This document shows positions 1 through 7,482 of a DNA stretch of 64,000 nucleotides, piece by piece. Both the position numbers and the translations under genes were made by a program. Position 1 is the first letter of the stretch. Each line of letters opens with the position of its first letter. The DNA comes from a virus. The DNA is taken from positions 1 to 64,000 of IMG/VR virus record IMGVR_UViG_3300027917_000021; one strand, 5' to 3'. The notes under the pieces are model-generated. The model had not been told where the DNA came from and made no database searches. It worked only from the letters and a program-made list of their open reading frames with translations.

Positions 1-156
1 AAACCTTTCGGACAACTTTGCTTGGATTTACATACAATTGCTCTACCTGTTGAGCTACATCATGTGCACAATGCCCATGACGACGGGACTCGAACCCGCA
101 ACCCATTGTTCCTGGTTGTAGTTAAGTGCTGTAAGTTGTTTATTTTGTACTCAGCA
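1..156 (-). ncRNA. Y RNA (YrlA-like) with permuted tRNA-like domain, cut by window edge
   Basis: On the minus strand a T-arm (83-99, TTCGAGT loop, 5-bp stem) is followed by an acceptor 3' strand (76-82). Then come an 11-base connecting loop (65-75), the matching acceptor 5' strand (58-64, 7 pairs including one G-U), TA, and a D-arm (GCTC/GAGC, 40-55). So the two tRNA halves are in swapped order with the acceptor end closed, as known for bacterial YrlA RNAs. A bulged outer helix (ACAA..TT with AATTGT, then ACAAC with GTTGT) replaces the anticodon arm. It lies directly downstream of the TROVE gene, behind its own promoter, which matches known rsr-yrl loci. The 3' end is outside the window. Confidence 0.65.
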
Positions 157-185
157 AATATACCAAATTTCTGACTGAGTGTCAA
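157..185 (-). promoter_or_regulatory. Class A promoter for the Y-like RNA
   Basis: TTGACA at 180-185 and TATATT at 157-162 (minus strand), with a 17-base spacer. Transcription should begin near 150, just before the permuted tRNA domain. Confidence 0.7.
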
Positions 186-223
186 GTATTTATTCAACGC
201 GGCAAAGCGTAATAACTACTTTC

Positions 224-1606
224 TCATAGTTCTGGGTCGAACTTGTCGAAATTAATATTATACCCGTCTACTGCATCCTTCAAAACGCCTATTGGATCAA
301 TGGCAGTATTCTTAAGAACGGCCTTAAGAATTGTCGGACTAAACCCGGATACCAGAGCTACATTATCCCTGTTATCGATCGGACTACCTTTGTATCCACC
401 TACCAGGTTCCAAAATACTAGCTTTGGAGCTTCATACCCATATTGTTTATATTTCTTTTGTATGTTGTCCAAATGTGTCGTATTGCTGGCGCATGCATCG
501 AATTGCATATCTGATAAGATTATTAGTGTAGAAGGCATTTTATCTGCTGGTACAGAAGCTGCGTTTGCTAACTTTAAAATCAATTCATATGTACGCTCTA
601 CATTGGTATTACCTCCAACTTGAGCATGCCATAGTTGCATAATCTTCTGGTGAAGATTATGTGCTGGATCAATCTCAATCCATTGAGGACGATCAGAAAA
701 AGTGATCACTTTATGTGAGAAAGGTCCAACGTTTCTTTCTGCAAGATAAAGCCCAAGAGCTAATGCTACATCAATGGGCTGACTACCTGCTTTATCAATA
801 GCTACCCAAGTCATTGATGCTGACACATCAATCACGGCCAAAAAATATTGGCCCGAATCTGTGAACTCTGGTAGATTTGTCCACATTTTATCGCCTACAT
901 CAACGTCTTTTCGTGCGTGTCTTACTACTTCATGAGGATAATTTACTGCGGTATTAATTTTTTGAGTAGAATCGCCTAAAAAATCCGCGAAACGCTGGGC
1001 ATCATTTTTACGAAAAGCACGGCTGTACTTTCTCATTGCTACTGATGGAACAGTAGAATAATTAATCGATTCCCAGTCTTTTGAGCACATTGCTTGCTCC
1101 ACTGTTTCAGAATTATTTTTTAATAACTGACGATACCCCGCATTGGTTATCCCAAGCTCATCTCGGATAGCTCTTGCCAAATTACCTTTGCGTGGTGCCC
1201 ATTTTGAGGCTAAGCGATCGCCTTTTTTAATCGCTGCTCCCCACTCCTTTACTACATCATTTAGATGTGTATCGGTTATATTTTCCAGATCTTTCCAGCG
1301 CCCATATTCTGCAATCTGGACGAGGTTGTCTGAAATAAAACTTGGTTGTGTTTCTGCCAAATGCTTTAGCAGTTTTATTCCTGCCGCTCTTTCTCCCGCC
1401 CCGGTGCGAGGATCACGAAGCCAAAACACTGTTTTAGTTGCTAAAACATAATCTTCGTTTTTTGCTTTTGTATACAGATGCACCAAATCATCTTTTCCTT
1501 CTAACACCTGCATTCTCTGTACTGCAGCCTGTGAGAAAAAATCAATCAGTGGCCCAGCACTTTCATATTGAAGTGCTTCGTTTTCTGTTTTCATGTAATT
1601 AGGCAC
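224..1606 (-). CDS. TROVE/vWA RNA-binding protein (Ro60/Rsr-like)
   Basis: 460 residues. The N-terminal half resembles TROVE/DUF2828 helical repeats (LRDPRTGAGER near residue 64, YGRWKDLENI near 101). The C-terminal half is a von Willebrand A domain with an intact metal site (DVSAS near 260, GGNTNVE near 335, LSDMQFD near 370). Ro60 proteins bind misfolded RNA and Y RNA as a ring and can steer RNA to nucleases. The GTG start is chosen because AGGAGG lies 5 bases upstream; an ATG follows four codons later. A Y-RNA-like gene sits just downstream and rtcB lies about 4 kb away on the same strand. These three genes travel together in some bacteria. Confidence 0.85.
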   Translation of the reverse strand: MPNYMKTENEALQYESAGPLIDFFSQAAVQRMQVLEGKDDLVHLYTKAKNEDYVLATKTVFWLRDPRTGAGERAAGIKLLKHLAETQPSFISDNLVQIAEYGRWKDLENITDTHLNDVVKEWGAAIKKGDRLASKWAPRKGNLARAIRDELGITNAGYRQLLKNNSETVEQAMCSKDWESINYSTVPSVAMRKYSRAFRKNDAQRFADFLGDSTQKINTAVNYPHEVVRHARKDVDVGDKMWTNLPEFTDSGQYFLAVIDVSASMTWVAIDKAGSQPIDVALALGLYLAERNVGPFSHKVITFSDRPQWIEIDPAHNLHQKIMQLWHAQVGGNTNVERTYELILKLANAASVPADKMPSTLIILSDMQFDACASNTTHLDNIQKKYKQYGYEAPKLVFWNLVGGYKGSPIDNRDNVALVSGFSPTILKAVLKNTAIDPIGVLKDAVDGYNINFDKFDPEL

Positions 1607-1637
1607 AATTACCTCCTAAATATAAAGTTTGTCATTC

Positions 1638-1653
1638 TATATTTTTATTCCAT
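1638..1653 (-). promoter_or_regulatory. Class B promoter motif
   Basis: Minus strand reads ATGGAATAAAAATATA, a one-base variant of the GGNATAAGAAT core, 32 bases before the GTG start of the TROVE gene. Confidence 0.5.
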
Positions 1654-1898
1654 AAAAATTATGAAACAGTCCAGATACGATGGAATGCACCGCAAGGACC
1701 ACATAGGGAAGCATCACAACCGTTTCATAACTTCGAAAGATGCCATGGAGTTCGTCAACTCTGCCTAATCATGGACCGGTCTACATCTTTCTATTTCAGT
1801 CTCATCTAATTATTCACTGTAACCAGTGAATCATCTATTAGTAGTTAGTCGGGTTATAACCTTGCTATACTTCTACCCGAAGAAGTTTTGTGGGATGA

Positions 1899-1960
1899 TG
1901 GTGGGGACAGGACTCGAACTCGCAACCTTCCGATTATCAGTCGGACGATCTACCTTGATC
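1899..1960 (-). tRNA. tRNA-Ile(GAT)-like, 5' end lost
   Basis: D-arm (GATC/GATC), anticodon arm with GAT, T-arm and the acceptor 3' strand CCCCACC with A73 are present. The expected 5' acceptor strand is missing where it should be. A partial match (GTGGGA) lies about 60 bases further upstream near 2022-2028, next to a second T-arm-like hairpin near 1985. Probably a degenerate or rearranged tRNA, since an intact tRNA-Ile(GAT) exists at 17081-17153. Confidence 0.45.
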
Positions 1961-2031
1961 GGTTTTGAATTCGACATGGCCATGGTATCGAACACCTTTA
2001 CCCGTAGTTGTCTATTGATCTATCCCACTCG

Positions 2032-2116
2032 TGGAGAGTGATGGATTTGAACCACCGTAGCCCTGTGGGCGCCAGATTTACAGTCTAGTGCAATTGAACC
2101 TCTCTGCCAACTCTCC
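2032..2116 (-). tRNA. tRNA-Tyr(GTA)
   Basis: Acceptor GGAGAGT/ACTCTCC is fully paired, the anticodon loop is CTGTAAA, a long variable arm is present, and the discriminator is A. Confidence 0.93.
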
Positions 2117-2117
2117 A

Positions 2118-2345
2118 TTAACCTATACATCTGATAAAATACTCGCCATTAACCCATGGACTGGCGTAGGCTTTCAATACTCTTTTTCCATCATAATTTT
2201 TAGTCTTTTTTATTTTTGCAAGCTCTTTATAATCCGTAGTATCCCAAGTTGTGCCGTCTGGTAACGTTATCGTTATGTTTTCAGCTTTTCTCCTTAATTT
2301 AGTTAATGAAAAGCATTCTGATTCTACTATGTTTAAGTGTTTCAT
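2118..2345 (-). CDS. Small protein, paralogue of the next gene
   Basis: 75 residues. It aligns end to end with the product of 2359-2586: shared start MK.LNI.ESE, central TLPDG, and C-terminal NGKRVLKAY.SPW followed by EYFIRC. SD GGAGAG lies 6 bases before the ATG. The stop is one base outside the 5' end of tRNA-Tyr. No family recognised; the pair looks like a local tandem duplication. The start MKHLNIVES fits the recurring MK-strand N-terminus seen in many mini-genes here. Confidence 0.75.
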   Translation of the reverse strand: MKHLNIVESECFSLTKLRRKAENITITLPDGTTWDTTDYKELAKIKKTKNYDGKRVLKAYASPWVNGEYFIRCIG

Positions 2346-2358
2346 GTCATTCTCTCCA

Positions 2359-2586
2359 TTACATAAAACACCTTATAAAATATTCTTTCCATTTCCAAGG
2401 GCTAGAATATGCTTTCAATACTCTTTTTCCATTATATTGTTTGGTTCTTTTTATTTTCCACATTTCTTCAAAGTTGGGACTATCAAATTTCTGGCCATCA
2501 GGAAGTGTTATTGGTGCTGTTGGGACTTTCCTTCTTAATCTTGTTATACCAGGAGTTTCCGATTCTATTATATTTAATTGTTTCAT
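2359..2586 (-). CDS. Small protein, tandem paralogue of the gene at 2118-2345
   Basis: 75 residues; see the preceding entry for the alignment. The ATG overlaps the stop of the upstream gene (ATGA at 2583-2586), so translation is probably coupled; GGGAG lies 9 bases upstream. Function unknown. Confidence 0.75.
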   Translation of the reverse strand: MKQLNIIESETPGITRLRRKVPTAPITLPDGQKFDSPNFEEMWKIKRTKQYNGKRVLKAYSSPWKWKEYFIRCFM

Positions 2587-2942
2587 GCTGATAAACTCCC
2601 TATATATTCTAAAAATTTTTTAGATGCCTCTATGTCTACTACTTTCTTATAGGCTCGTGTAATTATAGGATCGGTGTCTGGTACGTCACTTAAAAATACT
2701 AATTCTCTTTCTACTTTTATGAAAAATTTACGTTCTTGAAAATATGTAATACGCATATGGCGTCCATGGGGCAATGTTTGCACTTTAAGTGTTTTTTGAC
2801 CATTATACAACATTGCCTTACGAATCTCGTCTATTTCATCATATCTTTTATAAGAAGTTGCTTCTGTTTCAATGTCTTCTTTATTTATAGAATTTGCTGG
2901 TAAAATACAAAATCTTTTCTTTAATCGTTTTTTCTTGCTCAT
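2583..2942 (-). CDS. Hypothetical basic protein, 119 aa
   Basis: Lysine/arginine-rich N-terminus (MSKKKRLKKRF), then a mixed region with the segment AMLYNGQKTLKV. That segment weakly echoes the YNGKRVLKAY stretch of its two downstream neighbours, so it may be a longer relative. It starts 4 bases after the discriminator of tRNA-Cys and has no SD. Function unknown. Confidence 0.65.
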   Translation of the reverse strand: MSKKKRLKKRFCILPANSINKEDIETEATSYKRYDEIDEIRKAMLYNGQKTLKVQTLPHGRHMRITYFQERKFFIKVERELVFLSDVPDTDPIITRAYKKVVDIEASKKFLEYIGSLSA

Positions 2943-2946
2943 AATG

Positions 2947-3019
2947 AGATCCCGGTCAGATTTGAACTGACGTACGAGGATTTGCAGTCCCCTGCTTAGC
3001 CAGACTCAGCCACAGGATC
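2947..3019 (-). tRNA. tRNA-Cys(GCA)
   Basis: Acceptor GATCCTG/CGGGATC, anticodon loop CTGCAAA, normal T-loop TTCAAAT. 73 bases. Confidence 0.93.
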
Positions 3020-3027
3020 ATAAAATT

Positions 3028-3334
3028 GGTGGGCGATTATCATCTTTACTGGATGAAGGGTCTCTCAGCGTACTGCGAAAAATTTCGTAACGATATTCTT
3101 CGCAATGACGGGTTACGATACAAGCGTCCCCTTAGGCTCTACTAAGATTTAATTGGTTTATAACCAAACCACATTACTTCAAGAAGCTTCCAAACATCTC
3201 CTCGAAGTGAACGCTCCAAGGTCCGGGTGATATTTTCTAATGCGCGCTCCGGACAGTTTCAAATCTCATCGCACAATCCTCGTAGGTTATGGCAACGTAT
3301 CTTGTGCTATATGATGCTCCTTACGGAACCCACC
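3028..3334 (-). ncRNA. Candidate structured RNA of unknown family
   Basis: About 307 bases without a convincing ORF between tRNA-Pro and tRNA-Cys. The ends pair (GGTGGG with CCCACC) and an internal GTCCGG/CCGGAC hairpin is visible. Strand is assumed from the flanking tRNAs. It does not show RNase P, tmRNA or group I core motifs. Confidence 0.35.
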
Positions 3335-3341
3335 AATTTAG

Positions 3342-3414
3342 TAGGGAATACCGGAATTGAACCGATCGCCTCCTGGTCCCAAACCAGGCGTCTCACCATT
3401 AAGACTTATTCCCT
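3342..3414 (-). tRNA. tRNA-Pro(TGG)
   Basis: Acceptor AGGGAAT/ATTCCCT, anticodon arm CCTGG-TTTGGGA-CCAGG, discriminator A. Confidence 0.92.
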
Positions 3415-3425
3415 GTGAGGTGGAA

Positions 3426-3857
3426 TTACTTCCACCAAGATTTAAGTAACATACCACCATAAACATAGTGGGTGTGTGTCATATAATTGCTTATTCCAAA
3501 TAATACAATACCTAACCAAAAATTAAATTCTATGCCGCTATGTACTCCTGTAAATATGGTTAGATATTGAAATATTTGTCTAATAAATTTTGCTCCATGC
3601 CAACCGTCAAAAAACAAAGCTGGAATAACTAATCCTGCTATTTTTTTACGCCCTTGGCTTGGATCACCATTTACATATTTTCTTGTCCATGTTTCTTTTG
3701 GATCCATCAAGTACCATGACAACCAATCATTCTTCGGGAGCCAATCAAATACTGAATCCTTATAATGATATGCCAAAGTATCCTCTACATCATTAAATAC
3801 TATGGAAATAATCCAAAGCACCAATAATAGTAAAATCCAAAGTATTATTTCTATCAT
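3426..3857 (-). CDS. Membrane protein, 143 aa
   Basis: A strongly hydrophobic N-terminal segment (residues 3-20) is followed by a soluble stretch (DVEDTLAYHYKDS..., KNDWLSWYL). Two more hydrophobic segments lie around 78-105 and 108-135. An SD-like AAGGAG lies 6 bases before the ATG. No family recognised. The C-terminus ends 12 bases before tRNA-Pro. Confidence 0.75.
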   Translation of the reverse strand: MIEIILWILLLLVLWIISIVFNDVEDTLAYHYKDSVFDWLPKNDWLSWYLMDPKETWTRKYVNGDPSQGRKKIAGLVIPALFFDGWHGAKFIRQIFQYLTIFTGVHSGIEFNFWLGIVLFGISNYMTHTHYVYGGMLLKSWWK

Positions 3858-3873
3858 TTATTTCTCCTTAGTA

Positions 3874-4119
3874 TTAAGATTCATTTATTGCAGTCCTTCT
3901 AAAAAGTTCTAGTATAAATGGATCATTCGGATGCCTTTCACATATTACTTCATACAATTCTTCCTGTGGTAATTGCTCTAACTCTCTTGGATCAGGTTTT
4001 TCCTGCTGTGCCAACAGATGTAACCTCTTTTGACGCTGATTTACCTGTTCGAAATGTTGTAAATATAGCTTTATTTTTGTTAATATAGCTTTATTTTTGT
4101 TAATATTATTCTGTCCCAT
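3874..4119 (-). CDS. Hypothetical protein, 81 aa
   Basis: Gln/Leu/Glu-rich and mostly helical, with QEKPDPRELEQLPQEELYEVI in the middle. Its 5' end contains a perfect 20-base tandem repeat (4062-4101), so residues 3-17 are partly duplicated (INKNKAI, LTKIKLY). SD AGGAGAT precedes the ATG. Function unknown. Confidence 0.65.
   Translation of the reverse strand: MGQNNINKNKAILTKIKLYLQHFEQVNQRQKRLHLLAQQEKPDPRELEQLPQEELYEVICERHPNDPFILELFRRTAINES
4062..4101. repeat. 20-base perfect tandem duplication
   Basis: Two adjacent exact 20-base copies (4062-4081 and 4082-4101) plus a partial third, inside the 5' end of the 81-residue gene. The length is not a multiple of three, so copy-number change would shift the frame. 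Confidence 0.9.
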
Positions 4120-4159
4120 TTAATATCTCCTGTTTTTTTCTTTTTTGCTGATAGCAGTG

Positions 4160-4231
4160 AGCGGGCAGTGAGGCTCGAACTCACGGCATTTTCCTTGGCA
4201 AGGAAACATTCTACCACTGAATTATGCCCGC
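4160..4231 (-). tRNA. tRNA-Gly(GCC)
   Basis: Acceptor GCGGGCA/TGCCCGC, anticodon loop TTGCCAA. Confidence 0.94.
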
Positions 4232-4235
4232 GTGG

Positions 4236-4310
4236 AGCGTCATGTCAGGCTTGAACTGACCACCTGTAGCTTGGAAGGCTACCGCTCTACCCACGATGAG
4301 CTAATGACGC
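4236..4310 (-). tRNA. tRNA-Gly(TCC)
   Basis: Acceptor GCGTCAT/ATGACGC, anticodon arm GTAGC-CTTCCAA-GCTAC. Only 4 bases from the next tRNA. Confidence 0.94.
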
Positions 4311-4313
4311 GTT

Positions 4314-4389
4314 GAGCCACCTCCAGGAATCGAACCCGGGACCCGCTGCTTACAAGGCAGCCGCTCTGGCCTGCTGAGCTAAGGTGGCT
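4314..4389 (-). tRNA. tRNA-Thr(TGT)
   Basis: Acceptor AGCCACC/GGTGGCT, anticodon arm GCTGC-CTTGTAA-GCAGC. Confidence 0.94.
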
Positions 4390-4446
4390 GGAGCGGACTG
4401 GTTTATTCGTTCCCTTAAGGCACGCCCGCAATGCCTGTTTTGCTAG

Positions 4447-4674
4447 CTATTCGTAATGACGTTTAGGAATTAATCCGTCGTCATGCATTTCTAATGCTGC
4501 TACTGTTAATGCAGCTACTTTGATCATCATTTTACGATATTCGGCTGAACCGGTAGGCATTGTCACAGCATTACCTACATAGGTATTAATATATGCGGCC
4601 CAATCATTTGCATTGCCATCCTGATATTTTCTCTCTTCTTTGATATCATCAAAGATTTTTTGTTGATTTGCCAT
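4447..4674 (-). CDS. Small conserved phage protein, possibly MazG-like
   Basis: 75 residues. The pattern IKEERKYQDG near the start and IKVAALTVAALEMHDDG near the end resembles short phage proteins related to MazG-type nucleotide pyrophosphohydrolases. The usual acidic helix pair is not obvious, so the function is uncertain. Confidence 0.55.
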   Translation of the reverse strand: MANQQKIFDDIKEERKYQDGNANDWAAYINTYVGNAVTMPTGSAEYRKMMIKVAALTVAALEMHDDGLIPKRHYE

Positions 4675-4824
4675 ACTTCTCTTTATATTTTCCTCTGATT
4701 CTTTTTTTATTTGCCTGATAATATCTTTTATTTACTATAGATCTACATTCAGGACAAAGATTAGTGGTGCTTTTTTCTGTATCAAACATTCTAAAACAAC
4801 CACCACACTGATTTAAGTATTCAT
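4649..4824 (-). pseudogene. Frameshifted zinc-ribbon mini-gene
   Basis: After AGGAGA and an ATG at 4824 the frame stops after three codons (M-N-T). One base away it runs to 4649 with two Cys pairs, CGGC and CPEC, about 18 residues apart, then a Lys/Arg-rich tail. The ATG overlaps the upstream stop (ATGA), as for real neighbours here. This reads as a zinc-ribbon gene with a single-base indel, a programmed shift, or a sequencing error. Confidence 0.45.
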
Positions 4825-5027
4825 TTCTCCTCCCTCGCTTTCATCATTGCATCGGCAATTTGATAACAATTAGCCGATATAAATTGATCAATCGACAAGT
4901 TATGTTGTTCGGCTGCTTCCCCTGCTGCAAATCTATAAGTTTCGTTTGATAACATACCATTCAATGCCAGCCCGGCAAACCAATCACGTAGTGTTATACT
5001 ATATTGTGGAAATACCGCATCTTTCAT
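4821..5027 (-). CDS. Small conserved phage protein
   Basis: 68 residues with the pattern SITLRDWFAGLALNGML...YQIADAMMKAREE. This is often seen in small phage proteins of unknown function. Strong SD GGGAGGGG before the ATG. The stop overlaps the next start as ATGA. Confidence 0.75.
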   Translation of the reverse strand: MKDAVFPQYSITLRDWFAGLALNGMLSNETYRFAAGEAAEQHNLSIDQFISANCYQIADAMMKAREEK

Positions 5028-5039
5028 TTCCCCTCCCTT

Positions 5040-5354
5040 TTAGTCTATCCAAACATAACCTTGTTCTGGTACTTCGCCTTCATATTCTTCTGATTTTATT
5101 TGTTCTGCGTAAATAATTAATATATCTTTTCTTTTTTCAAAACGGGATGGTAACCTTAATTGTTTAATTGATTCGCCTTCACTAATATCATAATCCTCGC
5201 CGCAGCAAGTACAAGTAATTCTTTCGGGATTATGCCCAAACCGATTATAAAAAACAATTTTTGCTTTTTCTACCGGGGCTTCAATATAAATATATTGCCA
5301 TTTTTCTTTTAAATTGCCGCCGGAATGCATATCCATAAATTTCGTCCAAGTCAT
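5040..5354 (-). CDS. Conserved hypothetical with CTCCG motif
   Basis: 104 residues from the ATG that follows GGAGGGGAGA; longer starts lack an SD. Recognisable blocks are MTWTKFMDMHSGG, YIEAPVEKAKIVFYNRFGHNPERITCTCCGEDY and YAEQI. These match a family found in phages and bacteria whose function I do not know. The Cys cluster could bind metal. Confidence 0.75.
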   Translation of the reverse strand: MTWTKFMDMHSGGNLKEKWQYIYIEAPVEKAKIVFYNRFGHNPERITCTCCGEDYDISEGESIKQLRLPSRFEKRKDILIIYAEQIKSEEYEGEVPEQGYVWID

Positions 5355-5423
5355 TCTCCCCTCCATTCTTTCTTTTTGATTTAACAATAACAATATATGG
5401 TTTTTACCATTTACTATTTTTGG

Positions 5424-5666
5424 TTAAATGCGTTCTACAAACCACTGTGTATCCCATGTGTTTGGTAGATTTCTTATTTGTCGTACAAATGCATTTGCTT
5501 CTTTAGTAGTTGCAAATATTTTTCTTTTACATTCTTTTCTTACTTTCTGCTCATTTCCGCCTGTATACCACACATTGCCTAAATCTGTAGTGTCTTCATT
5601 TAACATATAAAAAACACCATTAATTTTGTTGCGGCCAGTTATAATACATTTTCTGGCTATTCCCAT
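5424..5666 (-). CDS. Hypothetical protein, 80 aa
   Basis: SD AAGGAGA before the ATG. Beta-rich N-terminus and a helical stretch TTKEANAFVRQIRN near the end. No family recognised. Confidence 0.65.
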   Translation of the reverse strand: MGIARKCIITGRNKINGVFYMLNEDTTDLGNVWYTGGNEQKVRKECKRKIFATTKEANAFVRQIRNLPNTWDTQWFVERI

Positions 5667-5690
5667 AACAATTCTCCTTCTGTTAATTGG

Positions 5691-5764
5691 TAGGCCCGGA
5701 AGGACTTGAACCTATCACTATCTCGATTAAAAGTCGAGTGCTTTACCAGCTAAGCTACGGACCC
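5691..5764 (-). tRNA. tRNA-Lys(TTT)
   Basis: Acceptor GGGTCCG/CGGGCCT (two wobble pairs), anticodon arm CTCGA-CTTTTAA-TCGAG, discriminator A. Confidence 0.93.
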
Positions 5765-5766
5765 AA

Positions 5767-5955
5767 TTACGTTTTTCTAGGTGCTTGATCCCCAAAATCT
5801 ACATCTTCCATGAATATGAATCTTCCATCTTCAAATTCTAAGGAAGTTCCAAAAAGCGTTATGCAGCTTTTTCTTTTGTCATAATGTCCAGTTTCATAGT
5901 CAACGCCATGCTTATCAAAAAATTCTTTGAACTCTTCAAATTCAGTTTTATCCAT
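5767..5955 (-). CDS. Hypothetical acidic protein, 62 aa
   Basis: Starts 5 bases after rtcB, using AAAGGGA that overlaps the rtcB stop. Begins MDKTEFEEFKEFFDKHGV and is rich in Asp/Glu/Phe. Ends 2 bases before tRNA-Lys. Function unknown. Confidence 0.65.
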   Translation of the reverse strand: MDKTEFEEFKEFFDKHGVDYETGHYDKRKSCITLFGTSLEFEDGRFIFMEDVDFGDQAPRKT

Positions 5956-5959
5956 GAAA

Positions 5960-7129
5960 TTATCCCTTTATGTTTATAATTGGTTTAATGTGATGAATGA
6001 CTTCTACCAAGTCTTTTTGTTGTTCCATCACTTCAAAAATATTTTTATATGCGGCCGGCGATTCATCTATGGTAGCTGTCTCTACACGTGCCTTGATGCC
6101 ATTCATAGACTTCTTGAAATCTTCCATCTTCAGACTTTCTTTCGCTGCTCGGCGGCCAAGTACTCGTCCAGCCCCGTGTGAAGAGGAGTATAGAGATTCT
6201 GGATTACCTTTACCTTTTACAATAAAGGATCCATCACGCATATTGCCAGGAATTACTCCCATCATGTCTTTTTCTGCATGGGTGGCACCTTTACGATGTA
6301 TCCATAAGCCATCTTTTAATTCAGCATGATTATGGTTACGATTAATTAATCCATCCCAGTCTCCATGTCCTTTTGAATGGCGTTTAACTACTTTTTCCAC
6401 ACGACGGATCATTTCGGCACGGTTCAATAAAGCAAACTCTAAGGCATAATTAATGTCTGTGATGTAGTCTTGTCCGTTTTGAGAGTTTATGTCCAAAACA
6501 AAATATCCTTCTCGAGCTTTGCCATCTCCTGATGCTGCCTTCATATAATGAGTCGCTATATTGTGTCCAAAATTTCTGGATCCGGAATGGATGATTACCC
6601 ATATTTTTTCATCCTCATCATAGCCTATTTCAATAAAATGATTTCCTCCACCTAATGAACCAATTTGATATACTCCCTTCTCCGAGTAAATTTTTCCAAA
6701 ATGCTGAGTAATTGGCATCTGTTCCAGATGTTTGGTTGTATCAAAAGACACTCGTTTTTTATTCCAATCAAACCCAACTGGAATTACCTCGTATATTTCC
6801 TTGAAAATATTTTCTGTGGACGACTGTATTTGGTCTTTATGAAACGATGTAGGCAATGCACACATGCCACATCCAATATCATATCCTACAGCCGCCGGCC
6901 ATATAACATCTTTCATGGCAACAACTGCACCAATTGGAAGTGCATATCCAGTATGTGCGTCTGGCATTAGTGCGCCTTGTACTACTGTATCTTGCTTCAT
7001 TGCTTCATAAAATTGATCTAATGCTTGCCCTTCCACGTATTCGGCATAAATTTTATAAGGCTTATTTTTTGTAGATTTTACCTTTTCAGATATTTCTTTA
7101 TCTAAAAGATTGTCTTTCAATAGTGACAT
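5960..7129 (-). CDS. rtcB: RNA-splicing/repair ligase RtcB
   Basis: 389 residues, full length for a compact RtcB. It joins 2',3'-cyclic phosphate and 5'-OH RNA ends using GTP and Mn2+. Visible motifs in order: MPDAHTGYALPIG, YDIGCGMC, GSLGGGNHFIE, HSGSRNFGH, NHNHAE, RKGATHA, SSSHGAGR and ESPAAYK, which together include the metal ligands and the guanylylated His region. The start overlaps the upstream stop (TAATG), with AAGGAG inside that gene. In a tRNA-rich phage it could repair tRNAs cut by host anticodon nucleases. Confidence 0.97.
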   Translation of the reverse strand: MSLLKDNLLDKEISEKVKSTKNKPYKIYAEYVEGQALDQFYEAMKQDTVVQGALMPDAHTGYALPIGAVVAMKDVIWPAAVGYDIGCGMCALPTSFHKDQIQSSTENIFKEIYEVIPVGFDWNKKRVSFDTTKHLEQMPITQHFGKIYSEKGVYQIGSLGGGNHFIEIGYDEDEKIWVIIHSGSRNFGHNIATHYMKAASGDGKAREGYFVLDINSQNGQDYITDINYALEFALLNRAEMIRRVEKVVKRHSKGHGDWDGLINRNHNHAELKDGLWIHRKGATHAEKDMMGVIPGNMRDGSFIVKGKGNPESLYSSSHGAGRVLGRRAAKESLKMEDFKKSMNGIKARVETATIDESPAAYKNIFEVMEQQKDLVEVIHHIKPIINIKG

Positions 7130-7389
7130 TATATCTCCTTGAATTCTTTTATCATTTGTTCAAGTTTATCAGCATCATCTTGATTCATTGTCCAATTGCC
7201 AAAATACCCATAACGACTTTTATATCCAAATGTATATTTTATGGCCAACCACAGGCGCTGAAAAAAGTTTCTATGATTTCCAAGAAATACTGATACATAT
7301 ATTTCTTTTTCTTCTTTATCAAGTGTAAATCTTATTGTATGTTCATCATGTGCACAAATGCATTCAAAAAAATAAGAACCATCTAACAT
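7129..7389 (-). CDS. Conserved phage hypothetical, 86 aa
   Basis: Start chosen at the ATG after AGGAGA. The frame is open further upstream only because it crosses tRNAs. Pattern FFECICAHDEHTIRF...LWLAIKYTFGYKSRYGYFGNW...DADKLEQMI is a family I have seen in phages, function unknown. Overlaps the rtcB start by one base. Confidence 0.75.
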   Translation of the reverse strand: MLDGSYFFECICAHDEHTIRFTLDKEEKEIYVSVFLGNHRNFFQRLWLAIKYTFGYKSRYGYFGNWTMNQDDADKLEQMIKEFKEI

Positions 7390-7409
7390 TTTTTTCTCCT
7401 GTTTTTTAG

Positions 7410-7482
7410 TGGAGAGTAAGAGGGTCGAACTCTTAACCTTCGCCGTGCAAGGGCGGTGCTCTCCCAATTGAGCTAACTCCCC
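7410..7482 (-). tRNA. tRNA-Ala(TGC)
   Basis: Acceptor GGGGAGT/ACTCTCC, including a G3-U70 wobble, the alanine identity element. Anticodon loop CTTGCAC. Confidence 0.93.

Noticed and set aside
1-70. 5' half of a tRNA-Tyr(GTA) at the window start
   Set aside because: The anticodon stem does not pair, while the acceptor strand pairs perfectly with the T-arm fragment upstream of it, so a permuted Y-RNA domain fits better.
1660-1767. Plus-strand 35-codon frame
   Set aside because: No SD or class A promoter, opposite to all neighbours, and it lies behind the TROVE promoter region.
3028-3334. GOLLD or ROOL RNA
   Set aside because: Those RNAs are about twice as long and no diagnostic motif is visible, so it is left as unknown.
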